Virus record (IMG/VR): IMGVR_UViG_3300044612_000539
Span: 1-40,453 of that record
Origin: a virus
DNA: 40,453 bases
Strand: one strand, 5' to 3'
Positions within the stretch are counted from its first letter, which is position 1. The number at the start of each line of letters is the position of its first letter. This document shows positions 1 to 8,049 of this stretch, one piece after another. Position numbers and translations under genes: made by a program. The notes below the pieces were generated by a model. That model was given only the letters and a program-made list of their open reading frames with translations. It did not search any database and was not told the DNA's origin.

Positions 1-175
1 CCCTTTCAAGCAAGACACTTTCTAGTGCAACTTTAGGTACAGACCTTGCTGCTGGTGGATACAAGGTAACCGGTCTTGGTACCCCATCTGCTAACACAGA
101 TGCTGCTACTAAGGCTTATGTGGATACACAAGTTTCAAATCTTGTTGATGCAGCACCGGGTGCTTTAGATACTCT
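1..175. repeat. Terminal overlap with 40279-40453 (circular junction)
   Basis: Bases 1-175 match 40279-40453 with a single difference (G at 48, A at 40326; Ala versus Thr codon). The overlap lies in mid-gene and keeps the reading frame, as expected when a circularly permuted or circular genome is assembled with overlapping ends. A real end-to-end packaged terminus inside a tail-fibre gene would be unusual. Confidence 0.9.
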
Positions 176-1424
176 CAATGAGTTGGCTGCTGCAATCAAT
201 GATGATGCAAGCTTCTCAACCACGGTAACTAACTCGATTGCTACCAAGGTTTCCAAGGCTGGCGACTCAATGACTGGTGCCTTGTCAATGGGTAACAATA
301 AGATTACTGATCTTGGTACCCCATCAGCATCTACCGATGCTGTACCTAAGTCATACATCGATACAGTCTTTGGATCGACATCTTCGGCTGCTACATCTGC
401 TACCTCTGCGGCAAACTCTGCTTCGAGTGCAGCAACCTCTGCAAGCTCTGCTGCTACCTCAGCGACCTCAGCCCAAACCTCTGCTACTTCGGCTGCTACA
501 TCTGCTTCTTCAGCGGCAACATCAGCCACATCAGCAGCCAATAGCTTCACATCTATTACTGGTCTAACAGGATCTGGTCTTGTCCGTGATATGGGATCAA
601 TCACCGTTGCAGATACAACGACATCGACCTATATCAACATCTCAACCATTGCATCTAATGCTCAGACATCTGCCAATAGTGCAGCGACTTCTGCTTCTAG
701 TGCAGCCACAAGTGCTTCATCGGCTGCAACCTCTGCAACAGCAGCAAGTACTTCAGCATCTTCTGCAAGTACCTCAGCATCTAGTGCTTTGACATCTGCG
801 ACCTCTGCTTCAACAAGTGCATCTAGTGCAAGCACATCTGCTTCTAGTGCATTGACCTCAGCAAACTCTGCAAGTACTTCGGCTACCTCAGCAGCATCAT
901 CGGCTACAGCCGCTGCATCATCTGAGACAAGTGCTTCTAGTTCTGCCACAGCGGCGGCTTCGTCTGCCACGGCTGCATCTACTTCTGCTACCTCTGCTGC
1001 AACCTCAGCAAGTTCGGCAGAAACAAGTGCAACCTCAGCAGCCACCTCGGCATCAAGTGCAAGCACTTCTGCATCGTCTGCCTTGACCTCTGCTAACTCA
1101 GCATCTACTTCTGCTACATCTGCTGCTAACTCAGCAGCCTTGCTTGGATCTGCTCTTCTGGCTACATCATTCAATGCCAAAGGTGATATTTTCGTAGCAA
1201 GTGCAAATGATACTGCGGCTGTACTTTCAGTAGGTTCAGACGGATATCTACTCACAGCTTCTTCTACAGCCACCAATGGAATTACTTGGGCAGCAGCCCC
1301 GGTAAGCCTTCCAAGCCAAACTGGCAATGGTGGTAAATACTTAACCACCGATGGATCGACAGCATCTTGGGCAACCATTACTACCGATCCATTGACAGAT
1401 ATATTTATGATGATGGGAGCCTAA
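1..1424 (+). CDS. Tail fibre protein, 3' part (gene begins at 39723 across the circular junction)
   Basis: The reading frame is open from base 3 and continues the gene that starts at 39723; joined across the junction it would encode about 659 residues. The visible part opens with phage-tail-repeat-like units (LGTPSANTDAATKAYVDTQV, then a second LGTPSAST..YID copy near 314-365). Long Ala/Ser/Thr repeats follow, then a globular C-terminal part (about 1141-1424) ending in DIFMMMGA. Tail-repeat units of this kind occur in phage tail fibres that trimerise and bind the host surface. A GTG at 120 would be an artificial start, because the frame is coding upstream of it. The stop overlaps the start zone of the next small gene, so the two are probably co-translated. 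Receptor specificity cannot be read from the sequence. Confidence 0.85.
   Translation, partial: LSSKTLSSATLGTDLAAGGYKVTGLGTPSANTDAATKAYVDTQVSNLVDAAPGALDTLNELAAAINDDASFSTTVTNSIATKVSKAGDSMTGALSMGNNKITDLGTPSASTDAVPKSYIDTVFGSTSSAATSATSAANSASSAATSASSAATSATSAQTSATSAATSASSAATSATSAANSFTSITGLTGSGLVRDMGSITVADTTTSTYINISTIASNAQTSANSAATSASSAATSASSAATSATAASTSASSASTSASSALTSATSASTSASSASTSASSALTSANSASTSATSAASSATAAASSETSASSSATAAASSATAASTSATSAATSASSAETSATSAATSASSASTSASSALTSANSASTSATSAANSAALLGSALLATSFNAKGDIFVASANDTAAVLSVGSDGYLLTASSTATNGITWAAAPVSLPSQTGNGGKYLTTDGSTASWATITTDPLTDIFMMMGA
380..1140 (+). repeat. Ala/Ser/Thr low-complexity repeats in the tail fibre
   Basis: Two blocks (about 380-540 and 661-1140) encode imperfect repeats of SSAATSA, SASTSA and SALTSA type, built from near-identical triplet strings (gct, tct, tca, aca). 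They are interrupted at about 541-660 by a non-repetitive segment (FTSITGLTGSGL...). Such repeats usually form an extended stalk in tail fibres and are prone to copy-number change by slippage or recombination. Confidence 0.8.
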
Positions 1425-1425
1425 G

Positions 1426-1623
1426 ATGTCGTCATTTGCAATACAACTGCGTAGAGGTACAACAGCTCAACACGCAACATTTACAGGTTTGGTCGGTGAA
1501 ATAACTGTTGACACCGACAAAGACACCCTCGTAGTACACGATGGTGTAACGGCTGGAGGGTATCCTTTAGCCAAGTCAACTGACACAAGTGGACTCGATC
1601 CATTCCTTCTGATGGGAGCATAA
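1426..1623 (+). CDS. Small tail-fibre-associated protein, Mtd N-terminal-like
   Basis: This is a 65-residue protein starting one base after the tail-fibre stop. Its body (IQLRRGTTAQH..TFTGLVGEITVDTDKDTLVVHDG) follows the pattern of the N-terminal domain of phage tropism-determinant and hyaluronidase-type tail proteins (Mtd_N family), a small beta domain that attaches fibres to the virion. Here the domain stands alone with no receptor-binding part. It ends in LDPFLLMGA, echoing the DIFMMMGA end of the tail fibre just upstream. It is probably a structural adaptor or decoration of the tail fibre. The family call is from memory of the motif and the precise role is inferred. Confidence 0.6.
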   Translation: MSSFAIQLRRGTTAQHATFTGLVGEITVDTDKDTLVVHDGVTAGGYPLAKSTDTSGLDPFLLMGA

Positions 1624-1626
1624 CAA

Positions 1627-1959
1627 ATGGCATATAAGGTACTTGGTCGCAAAGCAGCGGCCGCAACAACTGAAGAGGAACTTTACACAGTTCCATCTTC
1701 TTCCGCAGCAGTAGTTTCAACGATCGTTATTGCTAATCGTTCTGCTTCTGCTCGTACATATCGTATTTCAGTAAAGCCAACATCTGGCACAACCATTGCA
1801 GATGAGCATTACCTTGCATACGATGTAGCAATCGCTGCTAATGATTCGACTGCATTGACACTTGGTGTCACCCTTGCTGCTGGTAATTCAATTAGATGCT
1901 ACGCCTCTGCTGCATCGTCTTTGACATTTACCGCATTTGGTTCTGAACTAGCTGCTTAA
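1627..1959 (+). CDS. Small putative tail/virion protein
   Basis: A 110-residue protein, rich in Ala, Ser and Thr, starting four bases after the preceding stop. The central part alternates small and hydrophobic residues (VSTIVIANRS, YRISVKPTSG, LTFTAFGSEL), consistent with an all-beta domain. There is no signal peptide, membrane segment or catalytic motif. Its place between tail-fibre and glycine-rich adhesin-like genes argues for a virion component, perhaps a baseplate or fibre accessory protein. I do not recognise a named family with confidence. Confidence 0.55.
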   Translation: MAYKVLGRKAAAATTEEELYTVPSSSAAVVSTIVIANRSASARTYRISVKPTSGTTIADEHYLAYDVAIAANDSTALTLGVTLAAGNSIRCYASAASSLTFTAFGSELAA

Positions 1960-1983
1960 TCTAACCGTTAGGAATTAAACACC

Positions 1984-2952
1984 ATGGCCGTATCACGCTT
2001 CTCTAACTCTCGCATAGGTGCAGGGTTTCCTAAATATCAAAACTTCTGGGATCAAACAACCGCAATTACTATTTCTGTTGACTACCTTGTAGTTGCGGGT
2101 GGTGCTGCTGGTAGTGGAAACATTGGTGGCGGAGGTGGTGCAGGTGGTTTAAGAAGTACTGTAACTGCAACAGGTCGTGGCGGAGCTTTAGAAACTGCTT
2201 TTTCTGCAACTCCTGGAACCACCTATACAGTTACCGTAGGTGGTGGTGGCACTGGAACAAGTGGTTTTACACGAGGAAATAATGGTGGTAATTCATCAAT
2301 ATCGGGTACTGGTTTAACAACCATTACTGCTACTGGCGGTGGAGCTGGTGGCTCTTGGAACGCAGGTTCATCACACGCTCCTTCTAGTGGTGGTTCTGGT
2401 GGTGGTGGTTCTGAGTCTGGTTACACAGGCGGAGCTGGAACTACTGGGCAAGGTTATGATGGCGGTGACGATGGAACTTCAACACCTTATGGTGGTGGCG
2501 GTGGTGGTGGAGCTGGTTCTGCTGGAATTAGTAGAGATGCTGGAAGTAATCAAGCAAACGGTGGCAATGCATTAGCAGTAGCAATAACTGGTTCATCTAT
2601 TTACTACGCAGGTGGTGGAGGTGGTGGTGGTTACAATTTTCCTAGTTATGGTGGAACAAGAGGAATAGGTGGCGGAACAACCACAACATCTCAAAAAGGT
2701 GGTGGTGGAGATGCTGGTGCTACTGGTGGAAACAACCAAGGAGATGCTGGCACTTCTAACACTGGTGGTGGTGGTGGTAGTGGTTATTTTAACAATAACT
2801 ATCCAAGTGGAAATGGAGCAAATGGTGGCTCTGGAGTAGTTATCCTTCGTACAACACAAGCTGCAACTTCAACTACAGGAAGTCCTACCTATACAACTTC
2901 TGGTTCATACCACATTTATCAATTTAATGGTGATGGGAGTATTACTTACTAA
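1984..2952 (+). CDS. Glycine-rich tail adhesin-like protein, copy 1
   Basis: This 322-residue protein has a short N-terminal anchor (FWDQTT), a DYLVVAGG segment typical of glycine-rich phage domains, and about 230 residues dominated by runs of glycine (GGGGGG, GGSGGGG) between short Ser/Thr/Asn stretches. The C-terminus (TTGSPTYTTSGSYHIYQF.GDGSI) is shared with the next gene. Long glycine runs of this sort in phage adhesins can form polyglycine-II helices, as in gp38 of T4-like phages. A receptor-binding role at the fibre tip is inferred from this and from location. The gene starts with ATG after a weak AGGA site and its stop overlaps the start of copy 2 by one base. Confidence 0.65.
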   Translation: MAVSRFSNSRIGAGFPKYQNFWDQTTAITISVDYLVVAGGAAGSGNIGGGGGAGGLRSTVTATGRGGALETAFSATPGTTYTVTVGGGGTGTSGFTRGNNGGNSSISGTGLTTITATGGGAGGSWNAGSSHAPSSGGSGGGGSESGYTGGAGTTGQGYDGGDDGTSTPYGGGGGGGAGSAGISRDAGSNQANGGNALAVAITGSSIYYAGGGGGGGYNFPSYGGTRGIGGGTTTTSQKGGGGDAGATGGNNQGDAGTSNTGGGGGSGYFNNNYPSGNGANGGSGVVILRTTQAATSTTGSPTYTTSGSYHIYQFNGDGSITY

Positions 2953-3860
2953 TGGCTATTCGTAAATTTTCTACAGCTTCCATTAAAACTGGTGTTAAAT
3001 CATCTAAGTTTTGGGATCAAACTACAACCTTAATTAACCCGCCGACATCTATTGATTACCTTGTTGTTGCAGGTGGTGGAGGTGGTGGCTACTCAACTGG
3101 TAATGGTTGCGGTGGTGGAGGCGGTGCTGGTGGATATAGAACATCAACCCTAAGTTCATTTGCTGGTAATACTTACACCATAACAATCGGTGGTGGTGGT
3201 ACTTCTGTTATCAATAATGGCAATCAAGTTAGGTCAAATAATGGAACTGTTTCATCTGTAAAAAATGGAGCAACTACAGTACTTGAATCGTCTGGTGGCG
3301 GTGGCGGGGCTGCTGGAGACAACTACTCTGGTGCATCGGGCGGCTCTGGCGGTGGTGCTTCTGGCAACGGTACTGCTAGTGGTGGTTCAGGAAACTCTGG
3401 AGGATATAGTCCGTCTGAAGGAAATAGCGGTGGTTCTGGTGCTTCTGGTGGTGATGGAAACTCTGGTGGAGGTGGTGGTGCTAATGCTGCTGGTCAAAAT
3501 TCACCCGGTGGTAGCGTAGCAGGTAATGGCGGTGCAGGAAAACAATGGGATGATGGCAACTACTACGCAGGTGGTGGTGGCGGTGGTAATCAATCTGGCT
3601 CTACTGCAGGAACTGGTGGAACTGGAGGTGGCGGTGACGGTGGAGGTAGCTCAGGAACTGCCAATACAGGCGGTGGGGGCGGTGGTAACTTGAAAGGTAC
3701 AAACGCTGGCGGAGCTGGCGGTTCAGGAGTAATCATATTTAGATATGCCGATACTTTTGATGTAGCAATATCCACAACTGGTTCACCAACAGTAACAACA
3801 TCTGGTGGTTATCGTTACTATAAATTTACTGGCGATGGCACAATCAAGTTTTCAAACTAA
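2952..3860 (+). CDS. Glycine-rich tail adhesin-like protein, copy 2 (tandem paralogue)
   Basis: This 302-residue paralogue of the preceding protein has the same order of parts: N-terminal FWDQTT, then DYLVVAGGGGGG, a glycine-rich body, and a C-terminal TTGSPTVTTSGGYRYYKFTGDGTI. The ends are conserved between the copies, while the glycine-rich middles differ in loop content. That is the pattern expected if the middle carries the variable binding surface. It is translationally coupled to copy 1 by a TAATG overlap and followed by a strong AAGGAG site for the next gene. The function is inferred from architecture and position. Confidence 0.65.
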   Translation: MAIRKFSTASIKTGVKSSKFWDQTTTLINPPTSIDYLVVAGGGGGGYSTGNGCGGGGGAGGYRTSTLSSFAGNTYTITIGGGGTSVINNGNQVRSNNGTVSSVKNGATTVLESSGGGGGAAGDNYSGASGGSGGGASGNGTASGGSGNSGGYSPSEGNSGGSGASGGDGNSGGGGGANAAGQNSPGGSVAGNGGAGKQWDDGNYYAGGGGGGNQSGSTAGTGGTGGGGDGGGSSGTANTGGGGGGNLKGTNAGGAGGSGVIIFRYADTFDVAISTTGSPTVTTSGGYRYYKFTGDGTIKFSN

Positions 3861-3869
3861 GGAGAATAA

Positions 3870-4232
3870 ATGGCACACTTTGCAAAACTAGATGAGAATA
3901 ACAATGTTATTAGCGTTCATGTTGTAGTTAATGATGTTATTACTATTGATGGTAATGAGTCAGAGCAAGCAGGTATTGACTTTCTAACATCACTACATGG
4001 ACACGCATTATGGAAGCAAACTTCCTACAATGGCAACATCCGTAAGAACTATGCAGGTGTTGGTTATACCTATGATGCAGGGCGTGATGCCTTTATTGCA
4101 CCAAAGCCTTATGGCTCTTGGACTCTTAATGAAACAACTTGCCAATGGGAACCACCTGTTGCTTATCCAACTGATGGTAAGCGTTATGGCTGGTTTGAAC
4201 CAAACCAAGAGTGGATTGAAGTCAAATCTTAA
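3870..4232 (+). CDS. Conserved phage protein of unknown function (MAHFAKLDENN type)
   Basis: This 120-residue protein starts behind an AAGGAG site. The N-terminal MAHFAKLDENN..VI and the central blocks WKQTSYNGNIRKNYAGVGYTYD and DAFI.PKPY.SW.LNE..CQWE correspond to a small protein common in aquatic phages (cyanophages, pelagiphages and others), usually beside tail genes. No enzymatic motif or membrane segment is visible. A virion or tail-associated role is likely from its usual context, but the biochemical function is unknown. Confidence 0.65.
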   Translation: MAHFAKLDENNNVISVHVVVNDVITIDGNESEQAGIDFLTSLHGHALWKQTSYNGNIRKNYAGVGYTYDAGRDAFIAPKPYGSWTLNETTCQWEPPVAYPTDGKRYGWFEPNQEWIEVKS

Positions 4233-4326
4233 ATCAAAGTTCGAAACAGAGGCAGTTTCAAGGGTGTCCTCGCCTAATGTCGTAAGTAAGAACCCTTATC
4301 AATCTTTCTAACCCAAGGAGTCTGGC

Positions 4327-6336
4327 GTGGTATTAAAGGTATCTAAGTCACCGGATATTACAGAATCCGTCATTGTCGATCTTACTGGTCGTACATCTCA
4401 GTACTACGATCCAGATACCTATGCCTTTGATGTTGCTATTGGTGGTTTGCCATTCCTCTATAACATCACAGACACAGTTCCTTATCGTAGATCGACTGCC
4501 CGATGGAAGTACGAGCGTGTTGACCAAGCAAGAGAGCCGGGTGAGCAGACCCTTGACTCAGGTCTTTGGGTTAGATCTCAGACATCGTGGCATCTTGGTG
4601 CAGGTATCCAATTCCAAGAAGCTCTTGAGGGTAATCCCGATCTTCTTCGTTTCCGTTACTTCACATCTACAGGTATCAATCCATGGAATACAGGTGAACT
4701 TTCTCTCCTTAAGGACACCTCAAAACTCTACAATGTAACCAGTACTTCATCTACTGCCAGAACTATTGCTATTCCAGCAACTCTAAATGGTACAGATTTC
4801 GTTCTTGCTGTTAACTGCACATCTACTTCTACATCATCATCTGCTATTCGTGTATCCAAGGTAACTGCTGCTGGATCTGCTACAACAGTTCTTACTGGTG
4901 CAGATTTATCTGCTGAAATCCTTGCTGCTGAAACAGATGGATCGACTCTTTACCTTGCTACTGCAAGTTATATCTATGACATTGATCTGACTACTGGTGG
5001 TGCAACCCTGCATCAGCATTACGACATCACATCAGTTGCCTCTGCTTCCAGCGTTACCTTAAAATTTGTCAAGAACAGAATCTTGGCAGGTATTACCTTT
5101 GCTTCAGGATCGACTATTGCTGGAGTCTATGAACTTACATTTGCTGCCCATGGTGGTGTTGCTAACCTTTCATCAGTAACTGCCATTGCTAATACTAAGA
5201 CAGTACCAATCGGTTGGAAATGGACAGGTATTGCCGATGGTCGTGGTGCCATTTATATCTCTGGCTATGCTGGAGATAAGTCTTCAATCTTTAAGATTCA
5301 ACCAGATGCAACGACAGGTAATCTTGGCCCTGCCATTTCCGTAGCAGATATCCCATTGGGTGAAACTGTTCGTACAATCTTTGGTTATCTCGGCACTTAT
5401 CTTGCAATCGGTACATCTCGTGGTGTTCGTATTGCAGCTATTGCTGATGATGCAACCATTGTCTATGGCCCAATCATCTTTGAAACAACTAACCCAGTAG
5501 TATCCTTTGCAGCTCGTGACTCATATATCTGGGCAGGAGTAAGACAAGGAATCGGTGGTGCATCTGGCACCTACCGAATCTATCTAGGTCAGTTACTCGA
5601 TGATGGTGGCTACCCATATGCCAGCGATATCTATGCTTCTGGTACTACAGGATCTGTAGATAACCTTGGCTTCTTCCCAACAACTGGTCAGTTGTTCTTC
5701 TCAATCACAGCAAGTGGTGTGTGGATTGAACACGCAACACAACTGGTAGCAGAAGGAACAATCCAGACAGCAATCGTTAACTGGGGAACTCTTGAGAAGA
5801 AAGCGTGGAAGCGTGTTCGTATTGAGACTGAGACTCTCCAAGGAAAGATTGAAGTCTATGGTGACTCCATTGAAGGAAGATCACAGATTGTTACCCTGAC
5901 TGAAGGCAACGAATACAACACAGACTTTGATATCTCTGCTGCATTCGTTCAACCACAGGTTAATGGTCAACTAACATTTACTCTTTATCGTAACTCCACA
6001 GATGCAACTAAGGGTGCAGAACTTAGGGGTTATGCAATCAAGGCGATCCCATCGCCTACTCGTTCACGACTTATCCAAATGCCTATTATGTGTTACGACT
6101 TTGAGACCGATCGAAGAGGTGTCAGATTCGGAACTGAAGACGGAGCTAAGATCCGTTTGGCAGCACTTGAGCAACTCGAGTCATCGGGTGCCACCGTTCT
6201 CGTACAGGATTTCACCTCTGGTGAAAACTTCGATACTGTCATCGAAGAAATCGCATTCACTCGCATGACTCCTCCATCTCAGAATAATGAGAACTTTGGA
6301 GGAATCATCACTATCACAATGAGAACGGTTGTCTAA
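4327..6336 (+). CDS. Large putative tail-tip/minor tail protein
   Basis: This 669-residue protein starts with GTG behind CCAAGGAGT, after a 94-base gap that may be a leader: it contains the inverted repeat GAAAC/GTTTC and the longer-range pair AAGGGT/ACCCTT, and I see no gene in it. The body is rich in beta-strand and repeated short motifs ending in DG or TG (for example LAAETDGSTLYLATASYIYDI), compatible with a beta-propeller. The C-terminal 100 residues (MCYDFETDRRGVRFG..DGAKIRLAALEQL) look like a compact globular domain. It lies in the tail module, so a tail or baseplate role is inferred. No catalytic residues were recognised. Confidence 0.6.
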   Translation: MVLKVSKSPDITESVIVDLTGRTSQYYDPDTYAFDVAIGGLPFLYNITDTVPYRRSTARWKYERVDQAREPGEQTLDSGLWVRSQTSWHLGAGIQFQEALEGNPDLLRFRYFTSTGINPWNTGELSLLKDTSKLYNVTSTSSTARTIAIPATLNGTDFVLAVNCTSTSTSSSAIRVSKVTAAGSATTVLTGADLSAEILAAETDGSTLYLATASYIYDIDLTTGGATLHQHYDITSVASASSVTLKFVKNRILAGITFASGSTIAGVYELTFAAHGGVANLSSVTAIANTKTVPIGWKWTGIADGRGAIYISGYAGDKSSIFKIQPDATTGNLGPAISVADIPLGETVRTIFGYLGTYLAIGTSRGVRIAAIADDATIVYGPIIFETTNPVVSFAARDSYIWAGVRQGIGGASGTYRIYLGQLLDDGGYPYASDIYASGTTGSVDNLGFFPTTGQLFFSITASGVWIEHATQLVAEGTIQTAIVNWGTLEKKAWKRVRIETETLQGKIEVYGDSIEGRSQIVTLTEGNEYNTDFDISAAFVQPQVNGQLTFTLYRNSTDATKGAELRGYAIKAIPSPTRSRLIQMPIMCYDFETDRRGVRFGTEDGAKIRLAALEQLESSGATVLVQDFTSGENFDTVIEEIAFTRMTPPSQNNENFGGIITITMRTVV

Positions 6337-6530
6337 TGAACTACTTGGACTGGGCTGGCCTTGCGGTCGCCGTAACAACAATCGTCACCGCATTCGCTGG
6401 TGCAATCCGATGGTTAGTAAAGCATTATCTTGCTGAACTTAAACCCAATGGTGGATCTTCGATCCGAGATAAGGTCGACAGGTTAGAGGCAAAGGTTGAC
6501 AAACTATACGAGTTTCTGATTCAGAAATGA
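6336..6530 (+). CDS. Small membrane protein with C-terminal coiled coil (holin-like candidate)
   Basis: A 64-residue protein with one membrane segment (about residues 8-28, LAVAVTTIVTAFAGAIRWLV) followed by a charged helix (IRDKVDRLEAKVDKLYEFL) with heptad spacing. Its start overlaps the previous stop (TAATG). The arrangement resembles small phage membrane proteins found beside lysis genes. With an endolysin two genes downstream, it could be a holin, a holin partner or a virion membrane protein. A second holin-like gene at 7582 is the alternative main holin. Confidence 0.5.
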   Translation: MNYLDWAGLAVAVTTIVTAFAGAIRWLVKHYLAELKPNGGSSIRDKVDRLEAKVDKLYEFLIQK

Positions 6531-7099
6531 CTTACCCTAACTGGTTCGCAAGCTATGCAGTTGCATACTTTGATAAGCACCTATCTAAGTTCAAGGATCA
6601 AGAGAGCCTGAACTATCTACAGATAGGGGCATTCACAGGCGATGCCAGTTTGTGGCTAATGCAGAATGTACTGACTGGTAAGGGATCAGTCCTGACCGAT
6701 GTAGACACTTGGCAGGGATCTGACGAAGAGGTTCATCATAAGATGGACTTCACCGATGTCGAGAAAACCTACGACTGGAAGACTAAGGATTACCACAGGA
6801 TTATTAAAGCCAAGATGCCTAGCCTTAAGTTCTTTACCGATCTTGATGAGGTTGCCATATACGACTTTATCTACATCGATGGGGATCATACGGCTCAGGC
6901 TGTCTTCTACGATGCCATAAACGGCTGGAAAGCCCTTAAACCGGGTGGAATTATGGCCTTTGATGATTACCTTTGGGGGGATGGATTACCTCTCGAGAAG
7001 CGGCCACAGCCAGCCATAGACCTGTTTGTGACCTTACTGAAGGAAGAGATGGAGTTGATTGACTCTGGCTCCCAGATATGGATTAGGAAGAATGAATGA
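6527..7099 (+). CDS. Class I SAM-dependent methyltransferase
   Basis: This 190-residue protein carries a motif-I-like stretch (YLQIGAFTGDASLWL, about residues 30-45), an acidic strand end (VLTDVDTW) and the typical later motif YDFIYIDGDHTAQAVFYDA followed by LKPGGIMAFDDY. These match the Methyltransf_24 type Rossmann methyltransferases that phages often carry. The substrate is not evident: sugar, small-molecule or protein methylation are all possible. The start overlaps the preceding gene by four bases, so it is co-translated with the small membrane protein. Its place between tail and lysis genes is common for phage cargo enzymes. Confidence 0.8.
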   Translation: MTYPNWFASYAVAYFDKHLSKFKDQESLNYLQIGAFTGDASLWLMQNVLTGKGSVLTDVDTWQGSDEEVHHKMDFTDVEKTYDWKTKDYHRIIKAKMPSLKFFTDLDEVAIYDFIYIDGDHTAQAVFYDAINGWKALKPGGIMAFDDYLWGDGLPLEKRPQPAIDLFVTLLKEEMELIDSGSQIWIRKNE

Positions 7100-7581
7100 A
7101 ACCTGTTGCAAAGACGGCGACACCTGCTGCCAAATCAGTCTTGAGACAAGCCACCAAGCTGTGGCCAAAGAGGGCGAAAGCCAGCGATGGATTACTCCCT
7201 TCGGCTGCACATCTTGCGGCCAGTCCTGACTCAGACCACAACACAGGACACGCAGTAGATCTCACCCATGATCCTAAGTCAGGGGTAGACTGTCACGAAC
7301 TGTTTCAGAAATTTAAGCAAGACAAGAGAGTTGTCTACTTGATTTTTGATAGCAAGATCTGGTCTCGTGCCAGAGCAAGTGAGGGTGACCGCCGGTACAC
7401 CGGATCGAACCCACACTCAAAACATATGCATATATCCATCGATCCAAAGCACGACAAAGACACAAGCTCTTGGTTCCCTTGGACAAAGAAGAAAGTGTTC
7501 AGTTCTCCAGATGCTGTCATTCAAAGTCTGAAGAATCGAAACCCACAGAAATGTGAAGTACCAAGTCCTAAGGAGGGCTAA
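7096..7581 (+). CDS. Endolysin, M15-like D-Ala-D-Ala/L-Ala-D-Glu peptidase
   Basis: A 161-residue protein with a zinc-peptidase signature: SDHNTGHAVDLT (S-x-H-x(n)-G-x-A-x-D, about residues 46-57) and the C-terminal HSKHMHISI (H-x-H, about residues 110-118). These correspond to the metal ligands and catalytic residues of M15-type peptidoglycan peptidases that cut the peptide stems of the cell wall. There is no signal peptide, so release to the wall needs a holin. The small 7582 protein directly downstream fits. The start overlaps the methyltransferase stop (ATGA). No wall-binding domain is visible, although the basic N-terminus (KPVAKTATPAAKSVLRQATKLWPK) may contact the envelope. Confidence 0.8.
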   Translation: MKPVAKTATPAAKSVLRQATKLWPKRAKASDGLLPSAAHLAASPDSDHNTGHAVDLTHDPKSGVDCHELFQKFKQDKRVVYLIFDSKIWSRARASEGDRRYTGSNPHSKHMHISIDPKHDKDTSSWFPWTKKKVFSSPDAVIQSLKNRNPQKCEVPSPKEG

Positions 7582-7803
7582 ATGGAAAAGATCAAATCAT
7601 TGATCCACCGCAACCCTGCTCGAGTAGCTGCATTCATCTCCTCGGCTGTTGCATTGATAGTCTCTTACATCTCACCAGAGATCCCAGTAGAGCAAGCCGT
7701 TATCTTCGTCTTGTCATCTTTGGGTCTGGGTGAGTATGCTCAGAGAGTCGAGAATGAAAAGACTGAAGCAGCCCTTTGGACTGATCCAGAGGATCTCGAC
7801 TAA
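7582..7803 (+). CDS. Holin-like small membrane protein
   Basis: A 73-residue protein immediately downstream of the endolysin (no gap). It has a basic N-terminus, one clear membrane helix (AAFISSAVALIVSYIS, about 16-32), a second moderately hydrophobic segment (AVIFVLSSLGLGEYA, about 38-53) and an acidic tail ending WTDPEDLD. Size, topology and position are those of phage holins that form membrane lesions and release the endolysin. It is the last gene of the tail-lysis unit, with a strong terminator 24 bases downstream. Confidence 0.65.
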   Translation: MEKIKSLIHRNPARVAAFISSAVALIVSYISPEIPVEQAVIFVLSSLGLGEYAQRVENEKTEAALWTDPEDLD

Positions 7804-7826
7804 CAACTTAATATCGGCAAAACATT

Positions 7827-7855
7827 GGGGCCACCTTCGGGTGGCCCCTTTTTTT
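7827..7855 (+). terminator. Rho-independent terminator after the lysis genes
   Basis: A perfect 9-bp stem (GGGGCCACC/GGTGGCCCC) with a TTCG tetraloop is followed directly by seven T residues. This is a textbook intrinsic terminator ending the structural-lysis transcript. Confidence 0.95.
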
Positions 7856-8049
7856 GTTGCCTAAAACTACACCGGCAGGAGAGCCTAAGAAATGCCCCCC
7901 TACCCCCCATAAAAAACTTATGGTTGGTTAGGTGCTACACCGTATAGTGTCGCCTGAAGTTTCTGCCCCACCTCTTACGAGGTGACCCAACAATATCACG
8001 ACACGCCGAAATCCCACACTTTGTCAGACCCCTGTGTCACACTTATGGC
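7856..8049. promoter_or_regulatory. Intergenic region upstream of the replication module
   Basis: This stretch holds no gene. It contains a C-rich run (7894-7908), inverted repeats CCATAA/TTATGG (7907-7923), GGTG/CACC (7931-7941) and CACCTC/GAGGTG (7969-7984), and a TATAGT hexamer (7943-7948) that could be a -10 box but has no well-spaced -35. It must carry the promoter for the plus-strand early genes unless transcription enters from elsewhere. The exact promoter cannot be assigned. Confidence 0.4.

Noticed and set aside
1-175. True direct terminal repeat of a T7-like linear genome
   Set aside because: The overlap cuts a gene in mid-frame and contains a mismatch, which fits a closed circular assembly better than a physical terminus.
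662-1378. Long minus-strand reading frame opposite the tail fibre
   Set aside because: It mirrors the Ala/Ser/Thr repeats of the plus-strand gene (giving Ala/Glu/Val/Asp repeats) and has no ribosome site; it is a shadow. The same holds for the frame at 116-604.
8021-8049. Promoter TTGTCA/TATGGC just before the 8050 gene
   Set aside because: The -10-like TATGGC touches the ATG, so transcription would start inside the gene; not accepted.
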